A DNA stretch of 64,000 nucleotides, taken from positions 313,048,018-313,112,017 of the forward strand of contig OX352772.1 in NCBI GenBank assembly GCA_947095535.1, written 5' to 3'. Numbering within the stretch: position 1 is the stretch's first letter; each line of letters opens with the position of its first letter. The stretch is from Poecilobothrus nobilitatus. Its lineage: Eukaryota > Arthropoda > Insecta > Diptera > Dolichopodidae. Below the pieces are notes generated by a model that had not been told where the DNA came from, ran no database searches, and worked only from the letters and a program-made list of their open reading frames with translations. The position numbers and the translations under genes were made by a program. This document shows, piece by piece, positions 35,480-46,639 of this stretch.

Positions 35480-36350
35480 TTTTTCGAATAGCTCATTTTT
35501 ACCACTTTTCTTTTTAATTTTTTCGTCTATACAATGTTTTTTTTTCTTGAAATTCGTCAGCCACAACCAATAAGATTTTCTGAAATCATAATATTTGAAT
35601 AAAATCTTAACAAGAAAATAAAAGTATAATAATTAGAAAAATCATTTGACCAATCTTTTAGAAGATACTCATTTATAATGAACAACTTTTTATAAATTTA
35701 TTTTTCATTTTTTTTGAATGAGTCGGCACAAGATGCTCATAAATTACAGAAGAAAACAAAAAAGGAAAAAAATTAAAAACGATTAAAAAACTAAAAAAAA
35801 AAGTTATAGTAAATTGCATTTATTATGTGTTTGCAACTGAAATAAAAAATAAAAATTTTAATCTGTAAATTTAGAACACAACTTGAACTGATTTTCTTTA
35901 CATTTTTTTTCAATTTTTTTTTTTTTTCCTTTCTGTAAGTTTTAATTTGTAAATACTTTAAAAATATAAAAAAAAATCATTAAAAAAAATTAAAAAAAAA
36001 AAAAAATTAAATTATAATTTCATGTTATTTTTAAATTCATCTGGCACGTGGCTAAATTTTTTTATTATAGATTAACTTTTGCAATATTCCTTTTATACAA
36101 AACTTTTATGCAAAAATATTTTTACCATATTTTCATGACTTTGGCTTATAGTAAATTTGATTCAAAAAGAAAAACAAAAATATAGAGTCACAATAATAAT
36201 AATATAATATTTTTATCTGATGCAGTACATCTTAAAATTAAAATAATGAATGAATTTAAACCATTCAAATGATAACGGTAGTTTAATTAATATAATTTTA
36301 CTCCTGAAAGTATGCAAATATTTACGTACTTAAAATACTGCTTGAAATTC
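35480..36350. other. AT-rich stretch, no gene seen
   Basis: A and T runs (35,900-36,010). No recognisable element. Confidence 0.45.
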
Positions 36351-36432
36351 GGGGCTTTGATGGCCGAGTCGTATTAAGTATAATATTATGGAGTTCAGAT
36401 TCAAATTCTACACAAGTCGTAATCATTTTTAG
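36351..36432 (+). mobile_element. tRNA-related SINE, copy 5 (old, head only)
   Basis: GGGGCTTTGATGGCCGAGTC (A box relic), GATTCAAATTCTACACAAGT (B box relic), then CGTAATCATTTTTAGT. The 3' body and tail are lost. Confidence 0.6.
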
Positions 36433-36764
36433 TTGGAAAGAACGTATAAAAATGTAAAAATATTTGTAATAAATAATGTTCAAACTATATCGATCTTAGT
36501 TTAGTCGATGGTTTTTGTAATATAGAATAATCCTATGTTCATCACGCATAATGTATAATAAAGATAAAATTAAATTGGACAAACAAAATATTTTTTAGTA
36601 TATTTATCATTATCATATACGGTATTACTATTGCACTTTAACATTTCTTGATATTTCTTTCTTTCACAGTTCTTTTACAGTTTTTGTTTATACGATTTAT
36701 TTTTTTTTGGGTTTGAAATGGTTTATATTTCTTTCTTTTACAGTTTTGCAGTAAACCATTTTCA

Positions 36765-37225
36765 ATCTCCGGTTCTGCTACAAAATCCAAACTTTCTAAA
36801 TTCTAATATTTAAATTTAAACTTTCAAAATCTAAATGCATCAAAATCCAAATGCATCAAAATCCAAACTTGTATAATCAAAATAATAGACAAAATAAATA
36901 TGGAATTCATAAATGCATACTCTGGCAAATATATAGCATAAGCGTATAATTCTGATTTTGAAACCAACTATAAAATCTTTCCTAATTATTTATGGTGTTT
37001 GAATATTTCTATAACAAAGTGATCAAAATAGTGAAGGCTGTCGCTCTCAAACCTCCGCTGAACAAACATTCGAACACTAATGTTATATCACTGAAACACT
37101 AAAATTCTAATGATTTAAATAATATATGTCTAAACAAAAAAGTACTGCATTTTGATGCATTTGATTTTTGAAAAAAAATGGAATTTGACGTTTTTAGATT
37201 TTTTATTTTCTTGGATTTTAAGTGT
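36765..37225. mobile_element. Probable fold-back element around a core-repeat copy (ATGCATCAAAATCC arms)
   Basis: The left arm contains two tandem 16 bp units ATGCATCAAAATCCAA (36,835-36,866) and related ACAAAATCCAAAC. The right arm carries AAATGCATCAAAAT inverted (37,147-37,166) and TTGGATTTTA inverted (37,211). Between them, on the minus strand, is the core sequence AATTAGGAAAGATTTTATAG with TTCAGCGGAGGTTTG. The arms are short and decayed and no target duplication is seen. Confidence 0.45.
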
Positions 37226-37983
37226 GATCCTCGATCTTCATGTATGCCTATTTGATATTATAAATTATGGGATGCACTTATAAAACCATTTAGTACCAAG
37301 CATGTATCACTATTTTAGTAAATAAAAAATAATGCTGCTTTAAAATGCATATGGACCCATTAAAATCATTTTCAATCTAATCACATTTGTTTAATTATTT
37401 GTATGGTCAATCTGAACGGACAGTAGAGTTTCTTATTTTTGCCATATTCAAATTTGACAAAAAAAAAAACAAAACATAAAAATGGATACCTAATTCAAAA
37501 GCAGAAAAAACTTTTGCTATTTGGTTATGATCTTAACTTTAAAGTTATTTTTTTTTTGTTTTAATATTTTCATTTTTTGAATATTTATTTTATAAATAGT
37601 ATGTATTAGGTTAGTAGGTTTTAACAATTTCAAAGTTTTATTTTATTTTTTTTTTAATTAATTTCACTCGAATGTAATTGAATTTTCGTTTTGTTTTTTG
37701 TTGTTTACTTTTGAGTTCTTAATTTTTTTTGTGTAAAACAGGGAGGAACATCTAGAAAAAAAAATTTATTATCATAAATAAGTAAAATAATTAATTATCT
37801 TAATATTATTACAATCGCTATAAACTGAGAAAAAAAAAAAAAATAAATAGTTTTAAAAAAGTGTTAAAAAAGAAAGTTTTTTTTTATTAAATTCGGTTTT
37901 TTGAAGATAATCAGATAGTTGTTATATAAATTAAAAATTTTTTATTTGAAAAATTAATAAAACAAAATTTCAACATTGAAATC

Positions 37984-38120
37984 GGGGCCTTGATGGCCTA
38001 GGGGGTAAGAGTGTATAAAATACACTCAAAACACCGAGGGAGTTCAACACACGTCGTAAGAGTTATTCCCCCTTACAACATTTACACCCACGCTTGAACA
38101 GGAAAGGCTGTGTAATTTCC
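37984..38120 (+). mobile_element. tRNA-derived SINE, copy 6, B box deleted
   Basis: GGGGCCTTGATGGCCTAGGG, CACCGAGGGAGTTCAACACA, CGTCGTAAGAGTTATTCCCC, GGAAAGGCTGTGTAATTTCC. The segment that should hold GGTTCGAATCC is missing, removing the internal promoter. Confidence 0.85.
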
Positions 38121-38129
38121 TGAAGGAAA

Positions 38130-39690
38130 TTCCTAGGAAATTCCCAAAGATTTCCGATTTATTTGATATTATTTTAGTTATAAATTTTATTTACTAATTA
38201 TGTGTAAAGTTCAAATTGTAAAGCAATAATTTCCAACTTTCCATTTCCATTAGTTCTTTATATTTATTTCATGTTTGTTTATGTTCATTCAGATTTAGAT
38301 GCATTCAATGTCAATCTGTCAATCAGTTTCGATTTTATTGCGTAATTTTTCTTTTTTATTTTAGTGTTTTTGTAGATGGTTAACTCATTTGATAAGTTTG
38401 TAATCAATTATTAAAACAGGACGCTCATTTTTCCCCTTTGCTATTGCCAACTTCTTTTTTTTTTTTTTTGATTAATGGTCTGATTCTATTATGACTGTAA
38501 GATTTACTTTACCTAATCAGATCTCTTAAATATTTTTAAAACTTTTCTATCAAGTAAAACATTGAGTTCAATGCAAATATAATATTTGGTTTGGTATAAA
38601 AACAAAAAAAAGTTCATTCAATAAATTTATCCTATTGCTCTGTCCGGGTAAAATGAAATTTACTATCAAAGTTTGCTATCAAAACTATTTTGCCATTGAA
38701 AGAAAAGTGAACAGTCCCAACCCTACATATATGTTAAAAATCCTTTAGAGAGCGAAATTATTCTTACATTAAACATTGAATGTCTAGTTTACTACGACTT
38801 CTGTAACTATTCCCATAGATTAGAATAAATTCTCGATATTGTCTACAGGGTTGTGACCATGATTTAAAAAGAAGACTAACATTTTTACTCAAAATACTTC
38901 TCTCATATTATGTTTTTCTATTTTCGTTCTTCCAACATCTACTTTACCCTTCCAATCCTGATATCATTTTTAACGTTAAAATAAGGAAATATTTTTTTTT
39001 ATTTTTTTTAACTCTAAATCGCAAAATATTAAGACAAACTCAAACTAAACATTATTATTTAGTACATGATTATAAATAAAATATTAAAAACAAAAATTTG
39101 TAAAGGTAGAATCTGGTAGAATTGATATAGCAAAAAAAAAAAAAATAGTAAAATAATTATAATATGTATTCAATCATAATGTAGATTTGTATTTTATGCA
39201 TATTACAAATTTTTATCTGCATACCTAAAACAGTAATCAATCATATCAATCATCATGCATAGATACAATCGCAGAAAATTCTTTTACTTTTTCTGAAAGC
39301 ATAATATACTATAATGTCTAAATGACGAAAATGAATTGAAATCTGTATTTCAATTTAAATATCGATTATCTAATTTTATTTCTACTTTAATAATTACAAT
39401 TTATTGCTATCCTATTCTTAAAGAATTCGTTGTTGCTTGTCAGGTTATTTATAATTTTTATAAAATAAAAATGTTAAAAATGGAGAAATGTCTTCAGATG
39501 AAAATAAATCAAAAAGTAAATAGTGATCCAGTAAATAGTGATGGTAAATAGTGAAACAATTCTTTATTTCAGAATCGTTTAATTAACATTTGAAAATGAT
39601 AAAAGATTTTTTTAAGGAAAGCTTTGTTTTTGTTTTTTTTTGGTATAATCATTAATCATACTATTAATAATAGTTTGTGTTATGAATATA
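38130..39690. other. AT-rich stretch, no gene seen
   Basis: T runs near 38,456-38,469 and A run near 39,131. The open frame at 39,336-39,551 has no motif and a composition typical of non-coding neighbours. Confidence 0.4.
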
Positions 39691-39699
39691 ATACATATT

Positions 39700-40030
39700 T
39701 TACATATATATATATGTTGTACACAAAATGTACTCATAGATGACGACGTGTCATGAGTTCTACCATTACCATTGGAACCATAATACCATTGGGGTTTATG
39801 TCCCACTAATCCCCAAATATTGTTAGGTGAGTATATGTCTTACCAGCGGTGAAGCAGAATACCTTAAACAACATTTAGCAGTTTTTAGTTCACCTAAAGT
39901 TGAAGTAGGATATAGCCTACCAGCTATTGGACATATAACCCACTATGGAACTCTGCCGATAGGACATAATATAATACCTAAGAGTATTATGGCCTCTGGC
40001 CACGTCGCCCTCATAGATATTTATACAAAA
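39700..40030. other. Unassigned GC-richer patch
   Basis: About 330 bases stand out from the AT-rich surroundings (CATTGGGGTTTATGTCCCAC, CCTACCAGCTATTGGACATA, ATGGCCTCTGGCCACGTCGC). A 74-codon + frame (39,827-40,051; ...GEAEYLKQHLAVFSSPKVEV...) crosses it. I recognise neither the peptide nor a transposon signature. It could be a decayed mobile element, a conserved non-coding element or a small unknown exon. Confidence 0.3.
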
Positions 40031-41006
40031 TCTTTGTACAAATATTTGTAGTGAAAATTATGAAAATAGTCTAAATTCTAAAATATATTTTTAAACAGAA
40101 GACAGTTACCATCAAAATTTAAACAATACAAACATTGCAAAATAAAACAATGAAAAAATTTCATAGTATCATACGAAAAAAGAATTAATCTTTGTGACTG
40201 ATCGGCCTTGACAACACTATTACATTTTAAATATTTAATTTACTTAAATGTTTTTCTACCGACTATCTCACGTTTATAAAAAAAATACCTTTAAAAAAAT
40301 TTATCACTACTGTTTTAATAATGTATGTATGCCACTAACTTATTAGTTCAAAATTATATAAAATGACAAAAACAAAAACAAAATATATTTTTTCTAACTG
40401 ACACCTGTCAATTTGTTTTTTTTTTTTTTAATATTTATTCTATAAATGTCCAAGTTAGTTAATCATTTTTTTTTTGTTAATATTTTAAAATCGGTGCCTA
40501 TGTAGTTACATTTTTTCGCAAAAAGTAGCACATATTATGGACAAGGTAAAAAAATAATTAAAGATGTCCTGAATAATGTTAGAAAAAAATTTCCTTTGAA
40601 TAATTTTTCATTGTCAAATCTTTTGAAAAATTTTTTTTTAAATATACACACTGCACACACATTATAGTTAACAATTAAATAGAAATATTTATGTGTTAAG
40701 ATATAAATATTGGTTACAAATTATTTATATAGTCAGTTGTTTTTTGTAAATACTAAATGGGTATTTCGATGTCAATATAAAGTAAACGTCATAGCATAAG
40801 TATGAATGTGAAAAATATTTCTTTTAAAGTATGACATTCCAAATTTCAATGTACAAAATTACAATAAAATTAAGTTTCACATAATAAATTAATATTTCTA
40901 TATTATAAAAAATTTTATCGAAATTTTGATAATGCATATCAGAAAACCAAATTTTATATTTTTATTAGCCAGCTTTTGATTCGAAAGTTTAATTGTATTG
41001 ACAATG

Positions 41007-41584
41007 GAAGCGTGTCATCATATGTGTATTGCTGTTGTTGTGTGTTGTGTCATTTAACTGTACATGCTGTTGTGTCATTTAACTGTATTTTTTGCAAGTT
41101 GACTGGATTATCATTTGATTGAAGTTCATTTGACTATGTAAGTAAAACATATATCATTAGGGCGATTTTAGAGTTGGACGCAAGATCAGATGTTCAATAA
41201 TTTGTTGAGCACAGGTTTGGGTACAGCAGTCCCCACTCTTTGAAATATTTTGTTGATGAAATATATATTTAAAACATATAATTTGGAGGGATTTTAGAGT
41301 TGTTTACAAAATCAGGGTTTCAATAATTTGTTTGTTTTTAAAGGGTTTAGAAGCTGCAGTTCTCATTTGTTGTTAAAATATGCGTGTAAAACATATAATT
41401 AAAAAGAATTATAGAGTTCGTTACAAATAAAATCTAATCAAACAAAAAACAGTCAAATGATAATACAGGCAGATGAAAACGGAAACAAGTGACAATATAC
41501 AGTCAAATGAAATACAGTCTTGTGATACTTGATAGTTGTGTTGTGATACTTGATAGTTGTGTTGTGATTACTTGATAGTACCTC
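41007..41584. mobile_element. Fold-back element around the core repeat, with possible 9 bp target duplication
   Basis: The left arm has tandem units GTTGTGTCATTTAACTGTA (twice, about 41,045-41,085), then ATTATCATTTGATTG and TCATTTGACTATG. The right arm has the inverted forms CAGTCAAATGATAAT and ACAGTCAAATGAAATACAG, then three tandem GTTGTGATACTTGATA units. The centre (41,160-41,420) holds core units GATTTTAGAGTTG...CAATAATTTGTT. TTGACAATG flanks both sides (40,998-41,006; 41,585-41,593). The outermost ends themselves do not match, so the limits are tentative. Confidence 0.6.
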
Positions 41585-42529
41585 GTTGACAATGTTTTTA
41601 AAACTTCAAATTAACAATATAAAAACGAATTAAAAGTAACTGCAAATTTTTTTTTTTTTTGGATAATTAAAATAGCATTTAATCATTTAAGCTTGTGAAA
41701 TAATCAGCTTTACTAATTTTAAAATAATCAATTTCATTTTTAAGCGACATTAAGTCTTTTCTATGACTTTAATTTTCTAAAATTACAAAAGTGTATACTG
41801 GACTTGTATTTTATATTTTATAAAATTTTCATCTTTACACTTACTTGAAAACTTAAACTTTAATCTTTATAATAAACTTATTCAGTTTTATTCCTTTCAA
41901 TTATTTCAATTGAATATCTTGATTTTATATATTTCATTTTAAGATAGGTAATATGAAAAGAAGATAAAGTCATCATTTATATTTTCAATATTTAAACCAA
42001 AAATATTTGCATTGATATTGTACTTGTATATATAGTGAAATTTTTTACAAAAACAAAAGTACGATTAAATTACGATTTTTTTAAGATTACGATTTATTAA
42101 ACTATAAAATCGACTAATAATCTACTATATTTTATGAACAGTTTATTTAAATAATTGTACATACATAGAATAATTAATTATTTTAACTTAAAAAAAAAAA
42201 AATAATTTTTTTAAGGCTTAAATAAAAAAACGAAAAAAAACAAGCACTTTCAATTTTTTATTGACTAAATAACCCTTCATATCAAACCACAAAGATTAGG
42301 TTGGTTAGATAATACTTTATAAAAATCAAATGAAAGTCGATAGAAGATAATGGATAGGTTTAGGAAAAGATGAATAAACGATTTATATAGTGGAAGATTT
42401 TGTAAAAATTAATATATTCTAGAGTAGCCCTGCAGTAGATAAAGAAAAGTGTAAAAATTGTTTTGAAAAAAAACCCTTGTTGATAATGAAGGAAAAGCTT
42501 AAACTATTTACGAAAGAAAGACGGAGATT

Positions 42530-43140
42530 ACAACTGAAAAAAATCGGCCTATGGGTTCAGATTTTGGAAGCTTCCGAACGAGTCCAAGATTAAATGAGCA
42601 TATCTCTAAAACCAATAAAGATAGAATCTTTAAATTTCGTTTAATTGTGTTCTGTCATCTTTCATTTATGTTCCTGAAATTAGAGAGGATTTGGACTGGT
42701 GGTTCGGGTACCTGACACACGCCTTCCAATGCCTTACAAGCATATCTTCAATTATAAAGGTAGAAACTTTTTCTACAAAGGTGTTACAATGGTGTTTTGT
42801 ACAATTTTGTACAAAGGTATTAATTCATGCCCCTTTTACGTTCCTAAAATTCGTGTTGAATAATAAAAGAAAGGCAGACGATTCAAGTAGCTGCCACACG
42901 CCTCCCGAAGCTTAACAAACACACCTCCAAAACTAATAAAGATAGATCCTTGCAATTTTGTGCAAGGATATACTCTATACAAAACCATTAAAAGCGTTTA
43001 AGGTTTTAGTTTATATTAAATATACCTATCTAAAATAAATGATGGATTTTTAATTTAATTTGAATTTTTCAAGTATATGGTATTAATAAGTCGATTACAT
43101 CAACTTACTGTTACATTTACTTGTTTTTTTATTTCTTTAT
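42530..43140. repeat. Tandem array of about 150 bp units with shared 3' flank, copy B
   Basis: GGCCTATGGGTTCAGATTTT, GGAAGCTTCCGAACGAGTCC, GAGCATATCTCTAAAACCAA, GATTTGGACTGGTGGTTCGG, CTTACAAGCATATCTTC, GTTGAATAATAAAAGAAAGG and GATTTTTAATTTAATTTGAA, then TATTAATAAGTCGATTAC. Same order and strand as 20,640-21,400. The shared 3' flank shows the array belongs to a larger dispersed element. The 74-codon + frame inside (42,691-42,915) is not considered a gene. Confidence 0.8.
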
Positions 43141-43149
43141 ATCAAATTT

Positions 43150-44390
43150 AGTAAAATTTCTAATTCAAAAAAAAAAAAACTAGAATCCAGAGTTTATTTA
43201 AGTTTCTAAAATAAAAAAACTTAATTTTTCTTCAAATTAACAGAAAAAAATTCGATCAATTCTTACCTATAAATATTATTTTCTCTACTTTCTTTGTCAT
43301 TGAATTAAAAATAAAAAGGAGTAAAAAAATAAAAAATAAATGTGCCTAAGCATACATAAAAATATATTTTTTTTATAAAATTTTTAAATAATTTATTTAA
43401 AAACAAAAAAAAAAAATCGAAAGCTTAAAAAATTGTTATTTTGAAATTAAAATACTTAGCACAAATAAGTGTACATATTATAATTTTTATATTATATACA
43501 AAATATTCATTGGATATAAGAAAAAATTGTAAAAAAAAAATCATTCACCTTGTAAAGGTAAATGATGTATAAAATTGTTGTTAATTTTTAATTTTTATTC
43601 TTTTTTTTTTTGTGTTTTTTTTTTTTTTTTTCAAATATTTTTGTATAAAACAAAAACAGAAACATTAAAATATTATTTATATATGTACAGATAGGTATAC
43701 GTATAATGGTATAAATAATATTAAGTTAATTTCGAATATTAAATGTTGGAAAGCAAACATTATTTATTTTTATTTTTTTTTTTTTGTCTTATACTGCTAA
43801 ATTCCGCGAATAAAAAATAAAAAAACCAAAAAACTAAAAATATTAAACAAAAACACACCAAATACATAATTCATGGTTAAAAAATTTCTATACCTACATT
43901 CAGTTCAGTTATACTTATAACATGTATTACAACTTTTCAAATAATTATATACTTATGGTTAAATACAATAAATACATTAGGTATATTATATATACATATA
44001 CCTATATTATAATGTATTAAGAAATGAATGATTTGTTTCATTTTTATTTTGTTTTTTTGGTTGTTCCTATCCGAAACCAAACAAAAATCAAGTGTTCAAA
44101 TGCAAACAGAGAGTAATAAGAAAAGCATTACGAATATCAACCTAAATATGTAAGTATCTACATATATAAAATCTAATATTCTTATTTTAAACATAATTTT
44201 CATTCTCTTTTACACTTAAATGAAAAAAAATTAAATTGAGTAATAATTTAGTTTTGGATAAAAACACAAAAAAAAATACAGCATTAAAATCTTTATAGGT
44301 TCGTTGTATTTAAAAAAAAATTATTTTAAGAAAATAAGTGTAACTTAAAATAGGTACATAAATATAAATTTAATAAAATTCTTAATATGT
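43150..44390. other. AT-rich stretch with homopolymers, no gene seen
   Basis: T runs at 43,600-43,631 and 43,769-43,785 and several A runs; TATACATATA patches near 43,985. Nothing else recognised. Confidence 0.5.
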
Positions 44391-44400
44391 ATATATGTAT

Positions 44401-44560
44401 ATGTAAATGGAAGCATTGACGGTAACACTGCAGTCTATATTGTGTCCCGGTAGAGGCCGTCTCCTTCAATCGGCTGTGCAATTTTATATCATTGAATTTT
44501 TAAAAGAAAACTTCCCCTTTGATATTTAACCGTGGACGTGGAATCATCAGCTAAATTTAA
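44401..44560. other. Unassigned GC-richer patch with a 40-codon frame
   Basis: From ATGGAAGCATTGACGGTAAC through GTCCCGGTAGAGGCCGTCTC to the TAA at 44,527-44,529, the base composition is well above background. The + strand has a 40-codon ATG-to-stop frame and the minus strand is also partly open. No similarity is recognised; a remnant of a mobile element is the simplest reading. Confidence 0.25.
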
Positions 44561-44804
44561 ATTATTAACTTGATTGATATTGTTATTTTGTTTTATTATT
44601 AAATTGATTTATTTTACTTTTGAATCTTTAAATTGTATTTAACTCTATTTTACTATAATTTGATTAAATCATTAACTTAAATTCATTTATTAAATTATTA
44701 CTTACTTAAACTATTGATTTATTAATAAATTAATTAAATTATTGAATAATTGTAATATCTGTGTTTCATTATAATTTCCACATGTATGTATATACAAATA
44801 ATAG

Positions 44805-45470
44805 GGATAAACTTCCGCTAAGTGGTGATTGTAGATTTAAATGGCGTCATCACAGAACTGTACTTTATATCTTCAAGTTTCCGAATATATATGCCATTAG
44901 TACGGATGTCGCCATCTAGTGATCGAAAAATGTAGAACAATAACATGCGACCATTTTGTACAATATTGCTAATAAAATGGAATCCAACTCTAAAATCCCT
45001 CCTAATTCAGATTCTTGTATATACATACACTTATAATACGTATATAAATATTCTGGAAAAAGCGCATAATTCTAATTTTGCAGTCAACTCTAAAGTCCTT
45101 CCTAATTATATTTTTACATACATATTTCAACAACAACAAAACTTATAAAATTGTAGAGGTTGTCATCTCCAAATTTCCCTTAAATAAAATTATCAAAACC
45201 GAACTTGATATTGTATCCAACTTTAAAGTGCATCCTATTTACATTTTTACATGTAAAAATCCTACTTTTAACCGCAATATCTCATAACGGTAATACCGAT
45301 TAAAATGAAACGATATCAAAATGTTAAGAAAATTTTGTAATGCATTTTTCAGGCACTATATGACCCCATCGGTACTTAGAGCATATTTATTCGAAAACTT
45401 GAAGATATAAAGTAGCGTTATGTGATGACGTCATTTAAATTTATGATCACCCCTTAGCGGAAGTTTATCC
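44805..45470. mobile_element. Inverted-repeat element (GGATAAACTTCCGC ends) carrying the core repeat
   Basis: The left arm from 44,805 reads GGATAAACTTCCGCTAAGTG, GTGATTGTAGATTTAAATGG, CGTCATCACA, ACTTTATATCTTCAAGTTT. The right arm, inverted from 45,470, reads GGATAAACTTCCGCTAAGGG, GTGATCATAAATTTAAATGA, CGTCATCACA, ACTTTATATCTTCAAGTTT. Arms of at least 100 bp match well. The centre (44,975-45,270) contains two minus-strand core units (TTTAGAGTTG, CCAGAATATTTATATA). A TA at each boundary is compatible with a TA target but not proof. Confidence 0.8.
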
Positions 45471-45784
45471 TCAGATCTATCAAATCCGCAACATGTTATT
45501 TCGTATTCAGAATTTTTAAGATACATACAGAATGTTGCTAATGGTAAGCAACATTTAATTTGTATCATAATGCGAATATAGAACACCGCTATCACTACAT
45601 ATCTTCTTACTTCTTAGTGTTCGGCAATTATTATTATATTGTGTATCATATGAAAAATGAAGATTAATATTTTTGTTTAGATAAATATTAATACTTCACA
45701 AGCGCTCACTTTGGAGTATACTTTAAAATTCTTTTTCTCAATCTTCGCAATATCATAACTTTCCTATGGTGCAGTGACAGAATA

Positions 45785-46630
45785 ACCGCGGGCTTAAATT
45801 TCAAAACTTTTAAAATTAAAGCCCGCGTGCGTTAATCCCTTTTTTAATTGGAATTAAAATCCATAATTAAAAGGAATTAAAACCCGCGGGCTTTAATTCC
45901 TTTTGAATTGGAATTATGATCCCACTATTTTTTGTTATTAAAAGAAGAAAGTAATATAATATGTAGAACAAACGCATTAGGAGGAATTTTAGACTTTTTG
46001 ATAAAATTTTGGGGTATTCCCTTTTTCCAGAATATTTACTAATATGTATATGTGCAATATTCTGAATTGGGAGGGATTTTAAAGTTGGTTACAAGATCAG
46101 GGTTATATGCTTTTCAAAAATATATATGTAAGTAATACTCCTATTGTGATGGATTTTGGGAAGGATTTTAGAATTGAATTCAAATTCAAAAGGTGTATAA
46201 TTTTGCAGAATATTTAGATATATGTATATGTGAGTTTTGAATTAGGAGGATTATATTCATATTCTAGAAAAAGAGTATAACCCTGATTTTGAATTTACTT
46301 CTAAAATCCCTCCCAAAATCCCAGAGGCCTTAACAATGAGACAAAAGTCACATGCGACTTGCAGCTCATTAAAGTTAGTCAAAAGTCTCAATGGGACTTC
46401 CAACCATGGGATTTCTGACATGCTACCAAATAAATTCCAGTCAAATGAAATACAAACTCATGATAGAAACATTTTCATTATTCAGTGGGCTTTAATTCTT
46501 TTTCGAAATGAACTTAAAGCCCATACGATCTAGTGGAATTAAGGCCCATGGGCTTTAATTCTTTTTTGAAAAGGATTTAAAGCCCACGAATGTTAATTCC
46601 AAAAGTTTTCCAATATTAAAGACCGCGGGC
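45785..46630. mobile_element. Fold-back element with palindromic arm units around the core repeat
   Basis: The left arm (45,785-45,925) begins ACCGCGGGCTTAAATTTCAA, continues AACTTTTAAAATTAAAGCCC, and contains a 28 bp near-palindrome GGAATTAAAACCCG/CGGGCTTTAATTCC (45,873-45,900). The right arm (46,480-46,630) carries related units GGCCCATGGGCTTTAATTC, TTAAAGCCCAC and ends AAAGACCGCGGGCC, inverted to the left end. The centre (45,980-46,330) has core units TTTTAAAGTTGGTTACAAGA, TCAGGGTTATATGC and their inverse. No target duplication was found. Confidence 0.7.
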
Positions 46631-46639
46631 CCTTTCTTG

